NCBI GenBank assembly: GCA_964030475.1
Contig: CAXIPT010000010.1
Location: 2,714,366-2,778,365 of the forward strand
Direction: 5' to 3'
Source of the DNA: Tethya wilhelma
Lineage: Eukaryota > Porifera > Demospongiae > Tethyida > Tethyidae
DNA length: 64,000 nt
The notes beneath the pieces are model-generated. The model did not search any database. It was given only the letters and a program-made list of their open reading frames with translations, and was not told where the DNA came from. This document shows positions 25,002-35,881 of the stretch, piece by piece. Both the position numbers and the translations under genes were made by a program. Positions within the stretch are counted from its first letter, which is position 1; every line of letters starts with the position of its first letter.

Positions 25002-25623
25002 CTCTTTAGGGCCGACAGCGCCAAAAGTCGCACGCGCGTATTTTATGATCGCGTAATCTGCGATTTTTCGCATTTATTATTTTATAGGGATAGCGTTTGA
25101 GCTATAGGCTTTAGACTTGCTATGCAGTTAGGTAAGATAGCGCTCTACTAAAATACCAAGTTAGAGTCAGGTCTGATTAGTAGGCGGAGAGATATAGGCT
25201 TCAAAGTTCAAAGGTCGCGATCGCGGTAAAGATCGAGACCGTCAGTTTAAACTCACGTTTTTTTCTTAGTGCTTTGCAGGGGAAGCTTGACGCTAGCTAT
25301 GGAGGTGCAGGGGGGGCTTAAGCTATACCTGCATGCAAGCGCTTTTGCAGTCCTGCTCTTCAAGCTAGAAAAAAAGCCAAAAGTATGCAGGTCATTTGGC
25401 GAACTTTGACCGCTTCCGTTTTTGCAAGCTTTTGAAGTTAATAAAAGCAAGCCAAGAATAGAACTGATATAGCTATGCATTAGCACAATCATAGCTAAGC
25501 TGAACTAGCTACAAGAGAGAGTGGCATAGGCTTAAGCAAGAACGAAAATGTACAAAAACCAAGGTTAATTAATTATTCATAAATTCTAATTATATATGCA
25601 TAATCAATTCAGGCCCTAAAGAG
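25002..25623. mobile_element. MITE with TTAA target duplication (piggyBac/Kolobok type)
   Basis: The left end CTCTTTAGGGCC and right end GGCCCTAAAGAG are perfect inverted repeats, flanked on both sides by TTAA (24998-25001, 25624-25627). A TTAA duplication fits piggyBac or Kolobok elements. The 622-bp interior has no recognisable protein. Confidence 0.9.
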
Positions 25624-25627
25624 TTAA

Positions 25628-26249
25628 TTTCTGTCTGTTTTTAGATACTCAAACCAAAGGCCTCTTTCAATAAAGCAGATAGAGGGCATCTCATGGGAGC
25701 GATATCTGAGCTGACAGACACTGTAGGCTTTAGAAAGTGCCCAAAACAGAATTTCCCATCATTTGTACATTACTGCTGCTACTCCAGGGTTTCTCTGGAT
25801 CTGGCACGGGTAGTGGCAAATGGTCCATTCTTGGTCCACCATCAAACCAGAATGGCAACTCCTTAGTGACTTGAGCTTTGCACACTGGATGGCAACAATC
25901 AGCCTGAAAACAACATTGGAGGCAAAATAAGTATTGTGATGGCAAATTGGGTTCAAATCTTTGCAGCAGCTTCTTAAACAGCCCATTAAAAATCAGTTAG
26001 AGGACGCTTTGCCTTATTTTGATAGTAAGTAGAGAGTGTATGAATCTCCTCAGGATTCAACTTAGGACCAGTGCATTGATGTGTGATTCTTACCACAGAA
26101 AACACGATAAAATGTATTAGAGCTTGCATGAAAAATGTTAACGTTTTATAAAATTCTTGTATCCACATGCAATCACTTGGTTAATTGGGATGAAGTATCG
26201 GTAGGTATGCAGGTAAATCTTTGATAGATGAGAAGATCTGGGCATAAAA
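25628..26249. other. No recognised gene
   Basis: Short minus-strand ORFs (25730-25986) contain CCHPVC and Pro-rich text but match no family I can name. This is possibly the continuation of the transposon interrupted by the TTAA MITE. Confidence 0.3.
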
Positions 26250-26945
26250 AAATGAAGCAGTCATGTGCTGAAGTTCTGAGTCTTGCCTTGTTTCACAGCA
26301 CTGCCCATTCCTACACTGCTCATTTTTGCAAAATTTTACTATTTGTTCATTCTCTTTTTTCAACACTAAGGTGCATGAAGGCTAGCAGAGACTGGTCAGT
26401 CTCTGAAAAAAAGCAGCACTTCCAGGAACATTAAATGCGCATGCGCATTATATGAATGCAATTGCAAACCACGTGGTATATTGACGACCTTTACCTACAT
26501 AAGATGGCTACGTTACTGTACAGTAATTTTTGTAGGAGAATTTCAAAGCTGCCTAGATTTTATTTGTTAGCTTTTAGGCAGCAAACGAGTATCAAAGAAC
26601 GTACTTCAGAAGAAATAAAGATACTGTGTACAGTCAAAGTTGGCTCAATGCCTTTTGTTTCTCTGGAAATCGCATTCAAGTAAGTCAGTTAGGAAGGGAG
26701 GAAGAAAGAAAACAAAATTGCATTGTTGTGGCTTCTTGCCAGTGCTCTTTCCAGGGTGCTTTAGGAAGTTTCTGCCAGATTTGTTGGTGCATGCAGTTAG
26801 AAAAATACCTTAGAGAGGCCTCTATGCATGTTTGAAGGCTTAGCTATCTTTCCCTGAGAGTTTATAAGCGTGAACATTTTGTATTGTGTCTATGGGACAG
26901 TCGGCCCATTCCTACTATACGTACTACCGTACGTATGATACACCC
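26250..26945 (+). repeat. Dispersed repeat family H, copy A (left arm missing)
   Basis: It shares GCACTGCCCATTCCTACAC, AGTTGGCTCAATGCC, AAGTAAGTCAGTTAGGAA and the end GTCGGCCCATTCCTACTATA with 47740-48725 and 57525-58498. The left arm of the hairpin present in the other copies is not seen here. Confidence 0.8.
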
Positions 26946-27302
26946 AGGCCATGGAATTTGCCAGTAAGGCTTACATATAACATTTGTATTTAATGCTTTT
27001 GGAGGCTATTAGCCAATCAAAAGACGCTGGCTGAGGAGGAACTGTCTGAAGTCACGGTAGCTACTCAAGCATTCGGTGGCTGCACTAAGCTAAACAGCTT
27101 AAACTAATTTGCAGTATAGACTAATATAAAATTTAGTTGATGTAACTTATTGCACTTGTGTAGTGCCACAGTAGAGGGCCTTTCAAAATTGGCCTATACC
27201 GTATTCATTCTAATTACAGATCCACTCTAAATCAAGCACCAACTGTGGATTTCAATATTTTTCTGCTCTAATTAAGAACCATATGGAAATTTTGAATTTT
27301 TT

Positions 27303-28996
27303 TTGTGGTGCTTAGTTAATAGGAATGAGATTTGGCCACATGGTTTTGCATGCCTAATGGCAGAGGGTACTGATGCTACCAACAGTGGCCAGAATGGCTG
27401 TAAAGGAGAAAAGGACTGTCATAGAATGCACTCCATTGAGTATTACTTTGGGAATCCTTCAGCGAGTGCCAAAAGAAACCCAAAGCCACCAATTGTGATT
27501 GAGGTTGGCATCAAAAGAAAGAACCAGTGGGTCAACCAAGGCAGAAGACATTGCCAGGGGTTACAGCTTCCAAACAAAGTGTACACTTAGCAGTTCATTA
27601 AGTGAGGCTTATGGGAGTACAGATACTGGTACTAATCAGGTCACAGTAGGAAGTGAGCCACGTAAAATATACACACAGAAAAAGAAAGTGGCTCATTATG
27701 CTCGGTTTCATGGGGTTCGTAAAGCAGCAAAAGAATTCAAAGTAAGTCACAGTAATGTCATTAGATGGAAGAAAGAAGAAGTGTCTAAAATAAAGAACCC
27801 AAGTAAAAGAGCACATAGGCGTGGCCAGGGGAGAAAGTCAATGAACTGGAAGAAAAGCTGGTTGCTTGGATACTCGAAAAGAGAGAGTCAGATTGTGTTG
27901 CCATATCAACTCAAGTCATACAAGCTAAGGCAATTGCATTAGTAAACCCTGATTTTCAAGCTTCAGATGGATGGTTGTGGAGATTTATGACAAGGAATGA
28001 TTTGGTATTGAGAGCAAAAACACATAAGTCAGACACTTCCTAATTACATGGATGAGACTCCTGCATTTCTTGACACTGTTCCAAGCCGGGTGGTTGATAA
28101 AAAAGGGGAAAAGACAATAAATGTGCGAACCACTGCTTCAGAAAAGAACAGAGTCACAGTTACTTAATGTTGCACCGCTTCTGGAAAAATGTTGTCTCCA
28201 TTTGTGGTGTTCAAAGGAAAAACAAAGAGAGGTTTGAAGAAAGTGTCTGTTCCTCACGGGGTTGTTTGCATGCATAGATAATACTGATGGACGAAGAAAG
28301 AATGTTAGAATGGATATGGTTCCCATATGTTGGCAGTAATCGTGCTTTGCTTAGTCTTGATACATTTTCTGGATAAATTCAGAGAGTGTGGTACGAAGTT
28401 GCTCGTCATACCTGGAGGCTGTACGTCTGTCTGGCAACCGTTAGACGTTAGTATCAATAAGCAGTTTAAAGTGCATATCAGACAGAGTTGGTGTGAACGA
28501 ATGATTACTGAAGTTAATGCAGGTGCTGCAAAGATTACTCCCACTTCAAAAGGTGTTTTGATGCAGTGGGTTAGAAGAGCTACTGATCATTTTGAGAAGA
28601 AGCCCAATATCATCCAGAAATCATTTGAAGTAACAGGGATCGTTGAGAAACCAAATTCCACAAGGAGTGATTCACACTAATGAAGGAAATTAAAGATATT
28701 ATGGGTGAAGTATTTGGCCAAGTTCACATGGGTTATGTGAGCCCTAGTGGTGACCAATTTGAAAGTTCTGACTCAGAATCAGATCAAGAGCAGTCGTCTG
28801 TTGGAGACCCTTTTGGAGCTGAGCCTCGAACAGCTGAAGACCCTTTTGCAGCTTCAAGCTGTCTGATTCAGAGTCAGAACCAGAACCAGAAGTTGTTGCT
28901 CAACCAGGTTCAAGTGAGGAATTTGAATGTGACAGTTGTTATTCAGAACTAGAATACTCTGAGATCACAGATTGTGATGCATATGAATCTATAGTA
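27303..28996 (+). pseudogene. pogo/Tigger-like transposase, copy 1, degraded
   Basis: Pieces of a DDE_1 transposase lie in order but in different frames. A psq/CENP-B-type helix-turn-helix is at 27660-27830 (VRKAAKEFKVSHSNVIRWKK, RRGQGRK). A second DNA-binding part lies at 27838-28045 in another frame. The first catalytic Asp is in MDETPAF (28048-28068). The second is in LSLDTFSG, directly followed by a stop (near 28350-28375), and the QPLDVSINK motif is at 28437-28463. An acidic tail (SSDSESDQEQSS) follows to 28996. Stops and frameshifts exclude an active enzyme. The Ginger1-like element begins 58 bp later, probably inside the 3' end of this element. Confidence 0.85.
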
Positions 28997-29479
28997 TGAT
29001 AAAATTATGATAAATAGCCACAACAGGCAGAGATAAATCTCGTTACATAGGTCTGTCACGCCCTCGACAGTCCCCCGCCATAACCTGTCCCCCTGTATTA
29101 TCCAAGAGTTTAGAGTCTAACTTTTTGCTAAGTGCTCAAAGACATAGCCAACCAATCCTGTGCTTGCTACTGCCACCTGAAGTGCTATAAAATGGCAGTA
29201 GTACAAGAGAGTCTCAAACTACCAGAATGGACTACCAGGATCACTCATTCGACTACTACCTTGAAGACTAGACTACCATGATGAAGCCTTGGTGATCAGC
29301 AGGCGAATAGCAGCATGGAAAGAGCCTCAGACAGCAAGGAGAGAGCAGAGAGCAAGGAGAGCACACAAAGCAAGGAGAGAGCAGAGAGCAAGGAGAGCAC
29401 ACATAGCAAGGAGAGCACACATAGCAAGGAGAGAGCAGAGAGCAAGGAGAGGATGGAAGAAGAGGACATTGACTCCGCA

Positions 29480-31425
29480 GAGACTAGTTAAACACGCAAT
29501 CCACTATCTAACACACAAAAGCTACCCTGAAGGAGTTGGCAAAGATGAGAAAAGAAGCATCAGACGAAAAGCAGGAGGTTTTGTAGAGAGAGATGGAGAA
29601 GTATTATATAAAAAACCCAACGGATCATTGGTACGTTCATACACTGTTTGCGTGCATCGTTAGAACAGTGGTTACATATCATCTCGTTTTTCAGATCAGG
29701 TACATCCTTGACAAACAGGAGAGGAAGCAAATCGTGGAATCCTGCCACAAAGTTGGACACCTAGGAGCCAAGAAGACTCTGGCTAGAATTTCAGAGAGAT
29801 TCATGTGGCCTGGAGTATCAAAAGATGTCTACAACTATGTAAGTTTTAAATGCAAATCTGGTTTGTGATAAGCAAACTAATTTGTGTGCTTTTTGTTTTT
29901 GTATATAGTCTTCTCATTGTACTTATAGCTGGTATTCATACTAAGGCACTAATTAAGGCTACCAAATATTCATCCATGTATTTTTTTAAGAATACAGTAA
30001 TGTTATGAAATTTTAATGATATTGAGAGATTGTTATCACTATTCTATGATAACTCCATAACATGTTTCCATGGTAACTATAACCACACTGCCACGCCCAT
30101 TGTGCTAATTTCTTTTTTGTTCAGAAGAACTTGCTGCTACGAAATATTTGGTTTTTTGACCCAGAAATTTCACCAGTTCATATTTTGTCACTTTACAAAA
30201 TTCAGCTTGGAAAATTTGTCCTGCATTAACTACTTAGAAATTACAATGCGAATGCTTAATTAGGTGCAAAAATGCGCATTTTTTGGTAGTTTTTTCTAAT
30301 TTACAGCCATAATGTTTTTACAGGACAAATTTTCCAGTTGGTAAATTGTTTGTTAATGAATTCTCTTTGATATAATACTAAAATTTTTTGGATAAAAACC
30401 TTTTTTCGTAGCGGCAAACTAAAAAAACTACAATATTTTAGCCTTAAATTGAAATGGCCATATATGGAAAACAGATATGTTTCCATGGCAACCATTGAAT
30501 GTGTGCATTTATCCATGTACACTGAATCTAAATATGAAATAAAATTATTCACAACAAAGCTTAGTATTAAGTACTAGTCAAAACTCTGAACACATTTTTA
30601 GCAAATTCAGATCAAGAAAATACATGATACCTGCCTTAACTACACTGAGTTTGATTACCTTTTCTTTTGTTTCCTTACATATAGATTGAGACATGTGATA
30701 CATGTCAGCAGACAGGCAGGAAGATTTCCAAAGCTGCTCCTGAGCTTCACCCCATCCCAGTTGTATCTCCTTGGTACCACATAGATATCGACTTCGTTGG
30801 GCCCATCTCTTCTCCATCTACCAATGGGAGCCAGTATATCCAAACGATCAGTGATTACTTCTCAAAATTTGTGCAAGCAATTCCAACTGAATCAAAACAT
30901 GCTCAACAGTGAACTAGCCCAACCCCTGGGCATCGATCATCGACTCACCACACCATACCATCCTCAGGTAATTTGTTTTGTGTGCAGAGGCTATGTTGAA
31001 TCTGGGGCTCGTGCGTTAGTAGTTCATGGAATTGATAAAGAAGCTTGGATTGGGTTATTGTACTTGTTTAAATTTTTTCCTGTATATATATTATATGTAG
31101 GCAAATGGATTAGATGAAAGGTTTAACCAAACCTTGCAGAACATGATCGTGAAATGTATCTACCAGAAAAAGGAGAGCTGGGCAGATCATGTTGAAAGTT
31201 GTGTGTATGTTCCCCATACTGAAGGCAAGAAGAGTACGCTCAGTAGTCAAAAGTAATGACACTGTGGAGATTTACTGTGTATGTAGAATGCCTGATACTC
31301 ATACGCTTGAGGATATGGTTGAGTGTAGTAATTGTCAAGAGTGGTACCATTTTAGTTGTGTCAATGTTCCTAGAAAGGCTGTTGAGAACCAAAGTGTTGT
31401 TTGGAAATGTACTAATTGTTTGTAG
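29480..31425 (+). pseudogene. Ginger1/KRBA2-like integrase with introns and C-terminal PHD finger
   Basis: Exon-like pieces are 29480-29631 (YPEGVGKDEKRSIRRKA), 29695-29838, 30685-30967 and 31101 onward, with GT-AG borders. The second has the HHCC start (CHKVGHLGAKKTLARISERF) and the third completes CDTC. The first catalytic Asp is in HIDIDFVGPISS; the Glu motif is split by an intron (TTPYHPQ, then ANGLDERFNQTL). The central part with the second Asp is deleted near 30909. The PHD finger (31260-31422) is C4HC3: YCVC, CSNC, EWYHFSC, KCTNC. It is in another frame than the integrase end. Such integrases cut and paste DNA; this copy cannot. Ginger-type proteins are the closest match, but KRBA2-like host genes derive from them. 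Confidence 0.8.
30044..30530. repeat. Palindromic insertion in a Ginger1 intron
   Basis: The left part (TGTTTCCATGGTAAC, GCTGCTACGAAA, GGAAAATTTGTCCTG) reappears inverted on the right (CAGGACAAATTTTCC, TTTCGTAGCGGC, GTTTCCATGGCAAC). It is an imperfect foldback MITE of about 490 bp inside the intron 29839-30684. Confidence 0.8.
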
Positions 31426-31539
31426 TTATTTTTTGCTTTGTGTGTCCTAGTTTTTATCGTTACAGGCTGTACAAGACTTTAGTTTCAGTACAATAATTGT
31501 AATTTTGAATTGTCAACACTGAATTTTGAATGTTTGTGC

Positions 31540-31736
31540 TCATTGGGGTGGGGGACCGAATTTGGCAGAGGGGACTGAATGTAGCGCCATAGATTGTCCT
31601 AGGGGGACTGCCCAAAGCGCTTTGAATGGTCCGGGAGGACTGTCCAAGGCACCATGGGCAGTCCGGGAGGACAATCTAAAGTGCCGTGTACAGTCCGGGG
31701 GGACGGGTTGAATGGGGGACGACTTAAAGTGTGACA
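31540..31736. repeat. GC-rich imperfect tandem repeats at Ginger1 end
   Basis: Units around GTCCGGGAGGACTGTCC and related forms recur at about 30-50 bp spacing up to the right terminus. Similar CAGTCCCCCGCC text is at the left terminus. They may be transposase-binding subterminal repeats. Confidence 0.7.
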
Positions 31737-31790
31737 GGTCTATAGCTGAACAAGTACCATATTTATTCTAATTATAGCACCAGAAAAAAT

Positions 31791-32000
31791 ACCGTATAGC
31801 CGGAAAGTTTCGCGGGGTTTAACTTTCGCGGTTTTCGCGGATCACGATCCATCCGTGAAAGTTTTTATTCGCGAAAATTTTCGAAATGTATTATACGTAT
31901 GGGCTTGCGCACAGCTCATCCGCGAAAGTTAAACTGCAAAAATGTTTGACTAGAGACTTCCGCGAAAGTTTGACACTGTGAAACTTTCCCGCTATACGGT
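31791..32000. mobile_element. MITE, ACCGTATAGC-type TIR, copy 2
   Basis: The 210-bp element starts ACCGTATAGC and ends GCTATACGGT, with inner GGAAAGTTTCGCGG and GTGAAACTTTCCC arms. It is the same family as 3026-3240. Confidence 0.9.
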
Positions 32001-32175
32001 AATTCAAACATGGAAATGGTCAATGAAAAAAAAATCAAATGGAAAATGGTTCTTAAATTAGGGTTGTTCTTAACAGAAAGAACGAAGTTTGCTACTGAAC
32101 TTTGAACTGACTGTACCCCAAGACTAAAAATGGCTGCAGCAAGCGGTAGTATTGGATTTTAACATAATATAGACA

Positions 32176-32508
32176 CTGCAGTTTGTGGTTTCCATGTTTA
32201 CAGTGATGTGTGGACTCCAGTCATTAATGAGGTGCTAAAACCAGTCAAGAACATGGAAACGATGAAGATCCCTATGCTGTTGCTGTTTACAAGGAAGTTG
32301 CTGCTTCCACAGGGACTAGTAGCTCTGGTGCCTGTACCAGAAGTACTGTGGTTGGCCATGTCCCTCGTGAAATTTCCAGAGTGTGTTGGTATTTTTTGCA
32401 ACATGATGGGGAGATTTTATGCAAGATTACCAGAAGACGTTCTCCCTTGCCACAAGGAGGTCTAGAGATACCATGCCAACTATTGTTTATTGGGAAGAAG
32501 AAACGTTA
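32176..32508 (+). pseudogene. HIRAN-like domain fragment with frameshift
   Basis: The first frame gives FHVYSDVWTPVINEVLK; after a shift near 32255 another frame gives NDEDPYAVAVYKE, VVGHVPREISRV, GEILCKITRRRSPLPQGGLE and IPCQLLF before a stop. The pattern DPYAVAV, then VGHVPREIS, a conserved G.I.C.I and a final IPC is that of small HIRAN-like domains found in many invertebrate and transposon proteins. The wider protein is unknown. This copy is broken. Confidence 0.55.
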
Positions 32509-33167
32509 AAATAGTTAAGAAATTGTTATCTTCCAATTCTTCAATGCTCAACCCCCTTATAATTAGGCAAGATTGATGCCATACATGTATGAATCACTCA
32601 ATGTATAGGCCCCCTGGGATAAATGTTTTTTGGGAGTAACTGTTGTTTACATGCATACTATTTATGTCATGATTGCAATTATTTTTTATATTAACAGATA
32701 TAGTATCCAAGAATACAGTACAAAAGAGGCATAGAATGATAAGACAAGCTTAATAAGGCATAAAATGACAATAAAAAATTATGTAGTTAGTTTCTAGCAC
32801 AAGTTGTGACAAAATAACAGATAGCCATATGCATTGAGATGTTATCTAATTCTTGCTAGAGTAGGGCATCAGTTATCAGACACAACGTATGTTCAGACAG
32901 CTCCTTTAAGAAATCAGGAGGAGGTAAATTGTTTTTTATGCACCAATATAATTATTTGTTGTATAGTGGTCTGTAAAACTTCCAAAAATTACAGCTCAAC
33001 CTCAGCAACTGCGCCGTGGAGAGCTCAAACTAAGTCGTCGTCTGATTAATCGTAAAATCAGACGAAAACAACCTATTTTCAGACTGCAGCTACAGTACTA
33101 TATATCTCAAGATTCTTAGATTCAAGTCAGATAACTTCAATTAAAGATAATCTGGTAGTACAACAAC

Positions 33168-34714
33168 TCAGTCAGATCGCCAGTGTCACTGAAGTTGTAT
33201 ACCGCGTGTACTTTTGCGCACGCATATAATTATGACACGGAGAATATCCGGACATTCACAGGAATTTACGGACCTTCATTTAGAAGCTGGCTCAAAAATC
33301 GCTGTTTATCTTTCGTTCTTAGCTACTTACTGCACTTTTAACCAGCTAGTAGCAAACTATATATAGTTTGCTACTAGCTGGTTAAAAATAATGTTATGTT
33401 ATATTCAAGATTTGTTGCTGGTAGTACAGAGCATGAATAGAGAGAGAAATTAAAGAATTGAGAATGGGTGGTACCACCTTGGGTACACTTTTGTCCCGAC
33501 AGTCACAAAGATTCCTTTGGGGCATATTTATGTTACCTATCTATAGTACAACAACCACACACAAAACAGTTTGTGTCCAAATAAAACTGCAGGAATATGG
33601 GGCCTTTCGTACAGGGTATGCAATAATTGCAATACTTCAGTAAATCTTCACTCTTCAGTGGCAAATAATCATCTGTATACCTGCATACAAAGAAACAAAC
33701 AATTGCACATACTTATTAACTATGGTTGAGACAGCATAATCATGATACAGTATTAAGTCCTATGTGTGAGTAGCCAGTGTACATTCATGGGTCGGCTACT
33801 GATACAAGATGGAATTTTCAGCTTTCTACAAAATCACGGCAATGACAAGTTACATTTTAGCTGCAGTGATTGTATTTGTCATTGTGAGCTTGTGTGTATC
33901 AAGGCTGATCATAATCGATATCCTGATGAATCACCGTCACTTACCTATAGATTACTGAGTGGAGCCGAGTGCATACCAAATGTGTTCACAAAGTTTAAAC
34001 TTGATCAACTGACAGGCTTGTGATGTCTTGTAGGCTCGTAATGCTCATGTGTATCCATTTTCTCAAAAGTTGACAAGTTTCTGGCATAGTCCGAATAATA
34101 CCGTTCTCACTTCAGTCACTATGTAGAAATCATTTCTTTCGAGGATTGATGACCACTTGACTCAGATCAAATTGATTTATGGTTTGTAGACTGTTATGGT
34201 GATGAACTAACTGTGTATATAATGTATCATGTATAAAAAAAGCATCTATGAAGATTTTTATGAGCAAAATTACACAGTGATGTGTACAGATAGTAGGTAT
34301 AGAATGGGTACATTTTTGTCCTGCATACTTTTATGGCACTTTATAGACATTAAAACGTAGCTAATTAACTGACCTTCAAGCTGAGTGAAAACCAAGAGTG
34401 TCCCAATAAAGTTTGGCTCAAAAATCAGATGAGTATGATGGGATGACAATCTTTCCGCCATTTTGTTCTCAACTTTTCACAGGTTTTCAATGTTATCTTT
34501 GCGTGCAGACTTCTGTTGATGATGTTCTCAGACCCGGAATTTATGTTTCTTTTTGCAAACGTCATTGCTGGCCCCTCTTGTTTCTTTGTGTGTCTGCACA
34601 AGGTCGTTTTCCAAACTGTGTAGCTACTACACAAAAGCGGCCATTTTTTCACTTCCAGACTTCTGGGAAGTGTAAATAAAAACCCAGAAATCGTGACACT
34701 GGCGATCTGACTGA
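33168..34714. repeat. Perfect 22-bp inverted repeat, 1.5 kb apart
   Basis: TCAGTCAGATCGCCAGTGTC plus AC at 33168-33189 is the exact reverse complement of 34693-34714. The arms could be TIRs of a 1.5-kb element or two copies of one repeat. I see no flanking target duplication. Confidence 0.6.
33336..33387. repeat. Perfect 52-bp palindrome
   Basis: A spacer-free palindrome centred on CTATATATAG, with arms TTTTAACCAGCTAGTAGCAA and the exact reverse complement. Confidence 0.95.
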
Positions 34715-35133
34715 ACTCACCTAAAACATATCCAGAAATTATGCCTTGGGGCAATTCCAGTTCTGAGATTCAGCTGACCAAACACTGCCCACCACAGAAA
34801 TCAATATTCAGACAATTGCTCATTCGGGGTCAAGGTTCACAGTCACACGCGCTGCGCACATAAAACACAACGAATCCCGTTATGCACAGAGTTGACGCGC
34901 GACCTTTGACCTTGCAACCGAGTAAAGCCCCAGCCCCAATGCAGCCTATTTCCGCGACCTCTGCTCATACATGCGACAAGAAGAACAGGGGTACTAAAGA
35001 AATGCGGAAAATGGCTCAATATTTGGAGATTCGTTGGCACAAAATGCTATTGTGGAAGAATGACAGATAAGTTTATTATAATTCAATGATTATTCATCTA
35101 TGATATTATAGTCGGCATATAGGTACTAGGCTG

Positions 35134-35881
35134 TTAGGTCACCAAAGTTATGATCTCTTTGTCCTCCTTTCCAGTTAGTGTAGGAAAACTTAGACAGGGC
35201 TTGCCATCCTCAACTGATACAATTGTATCATAGTGTGTGTTCTGTGTGTAGTATAGTTCAACGTGGGATATGTGGGGTCTATTGACAAAAACTTCATCGA
35301 CCACTCTCGGAAACATTATATCTTTGGCAGGGATGGGTTTGAAAACCCCCCAGATATACTCTCCATGGATCTACTAATTGGCAGTAGTACACAGGTGTTT
35401 GGAAGAGTGATGCAGCCCCTATGATCTCCAACTGTGTCCCCCAAGCATTAGGTCGACTCATGTGTTGAATATGTTCTGGCATAGATGTGACGTTATCACT
35501 TGGCATGAAATATCGTGAGAACTGCTGTACATTTAGGTTTTCCATCCACATGATATTAGATCTCACAAGAAAGTGGTGGTCCTCAGTATGAAGAAGTGCA
35601 TAACACAGAGAGCGAAACAAACAATTCCCATCACCTGAAACCGTATGGAGTTTTCTTCCTATACCCTTAAGATAGTCTGTAATCAAGACTGGTTGTTGTA
35701 GTAAGGCTAAGGCTTTTTGTAAAATCACTAGGAGTCTGACTGTTTTGTGACAATGCTGGACACCTTTTGTGTTCACAGGACTTCTTACGCTTCCCTGGTC
35801 CCCCAAATTTAGGTTTGTCTCTGCAGTACACGCATGTACCACAATCAGGACGGGTGCATGCTTCACAAGTGCCACATCTCN
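35134..35881 (-). pseudogene. CXXC zinc finger followed by OTU-like cysteine protease
   Basis: Reading the minus strand from the single N at 35881, one frame gives an eight-cysteine CXXC finger: CGTCEAC, DCGTCVYC, KFGG, then C and HKRC. Such fingers bind unmethylated CpG in nuclei. It stops near 35670. In a second frame the OTU fold follows: VSGDGNCLFRS with the catalytic Asp and Cys (about 35609-35640), then WGTQLEIIGAASLFQTPVYY. The His motif NTHYDTIV is at about 35215-35240 in a third frame after a shift near 35290. OTU proteases remove ubiquitin. The order CXXC then OTU suggests one ancestral protein, probably carried by a transposon. It is broken now. Confidence 0.7.

Larger units (their letters stand above)
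29054..31736 (+). mobile_element. Ginger1-like DNA transposon with TIRs and 4-bp target duplication
   Basis: The element starts TGTCACGCC and ends GTGTGACA. The termini share TGTCAC and an inner GTCCCCC block as inverted repeats, and GGTC is duplicated on both sides (29050-29053, 31737-31740). TGT-type ends and 4-bp duplications fit Ginger1. The last 200 bp hold GC-rich imperfect repeats (GTCCGGGAGGACT). It codes a Gypsy-like integrase with introns and a PHD finger, listed separately. Confidence 0.82.
32509..35133. other. Stretch without a recognised gene
   Basis: It has a perfect 52-bp palindrome (33336-33387) and a widely spaced 22-bp inverted repeat (33168-33189 and 34693-34714). Short ORFs (33766-34023, 34413-34679, 34882-35070) match no family I know. 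Confidence 0.4.
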
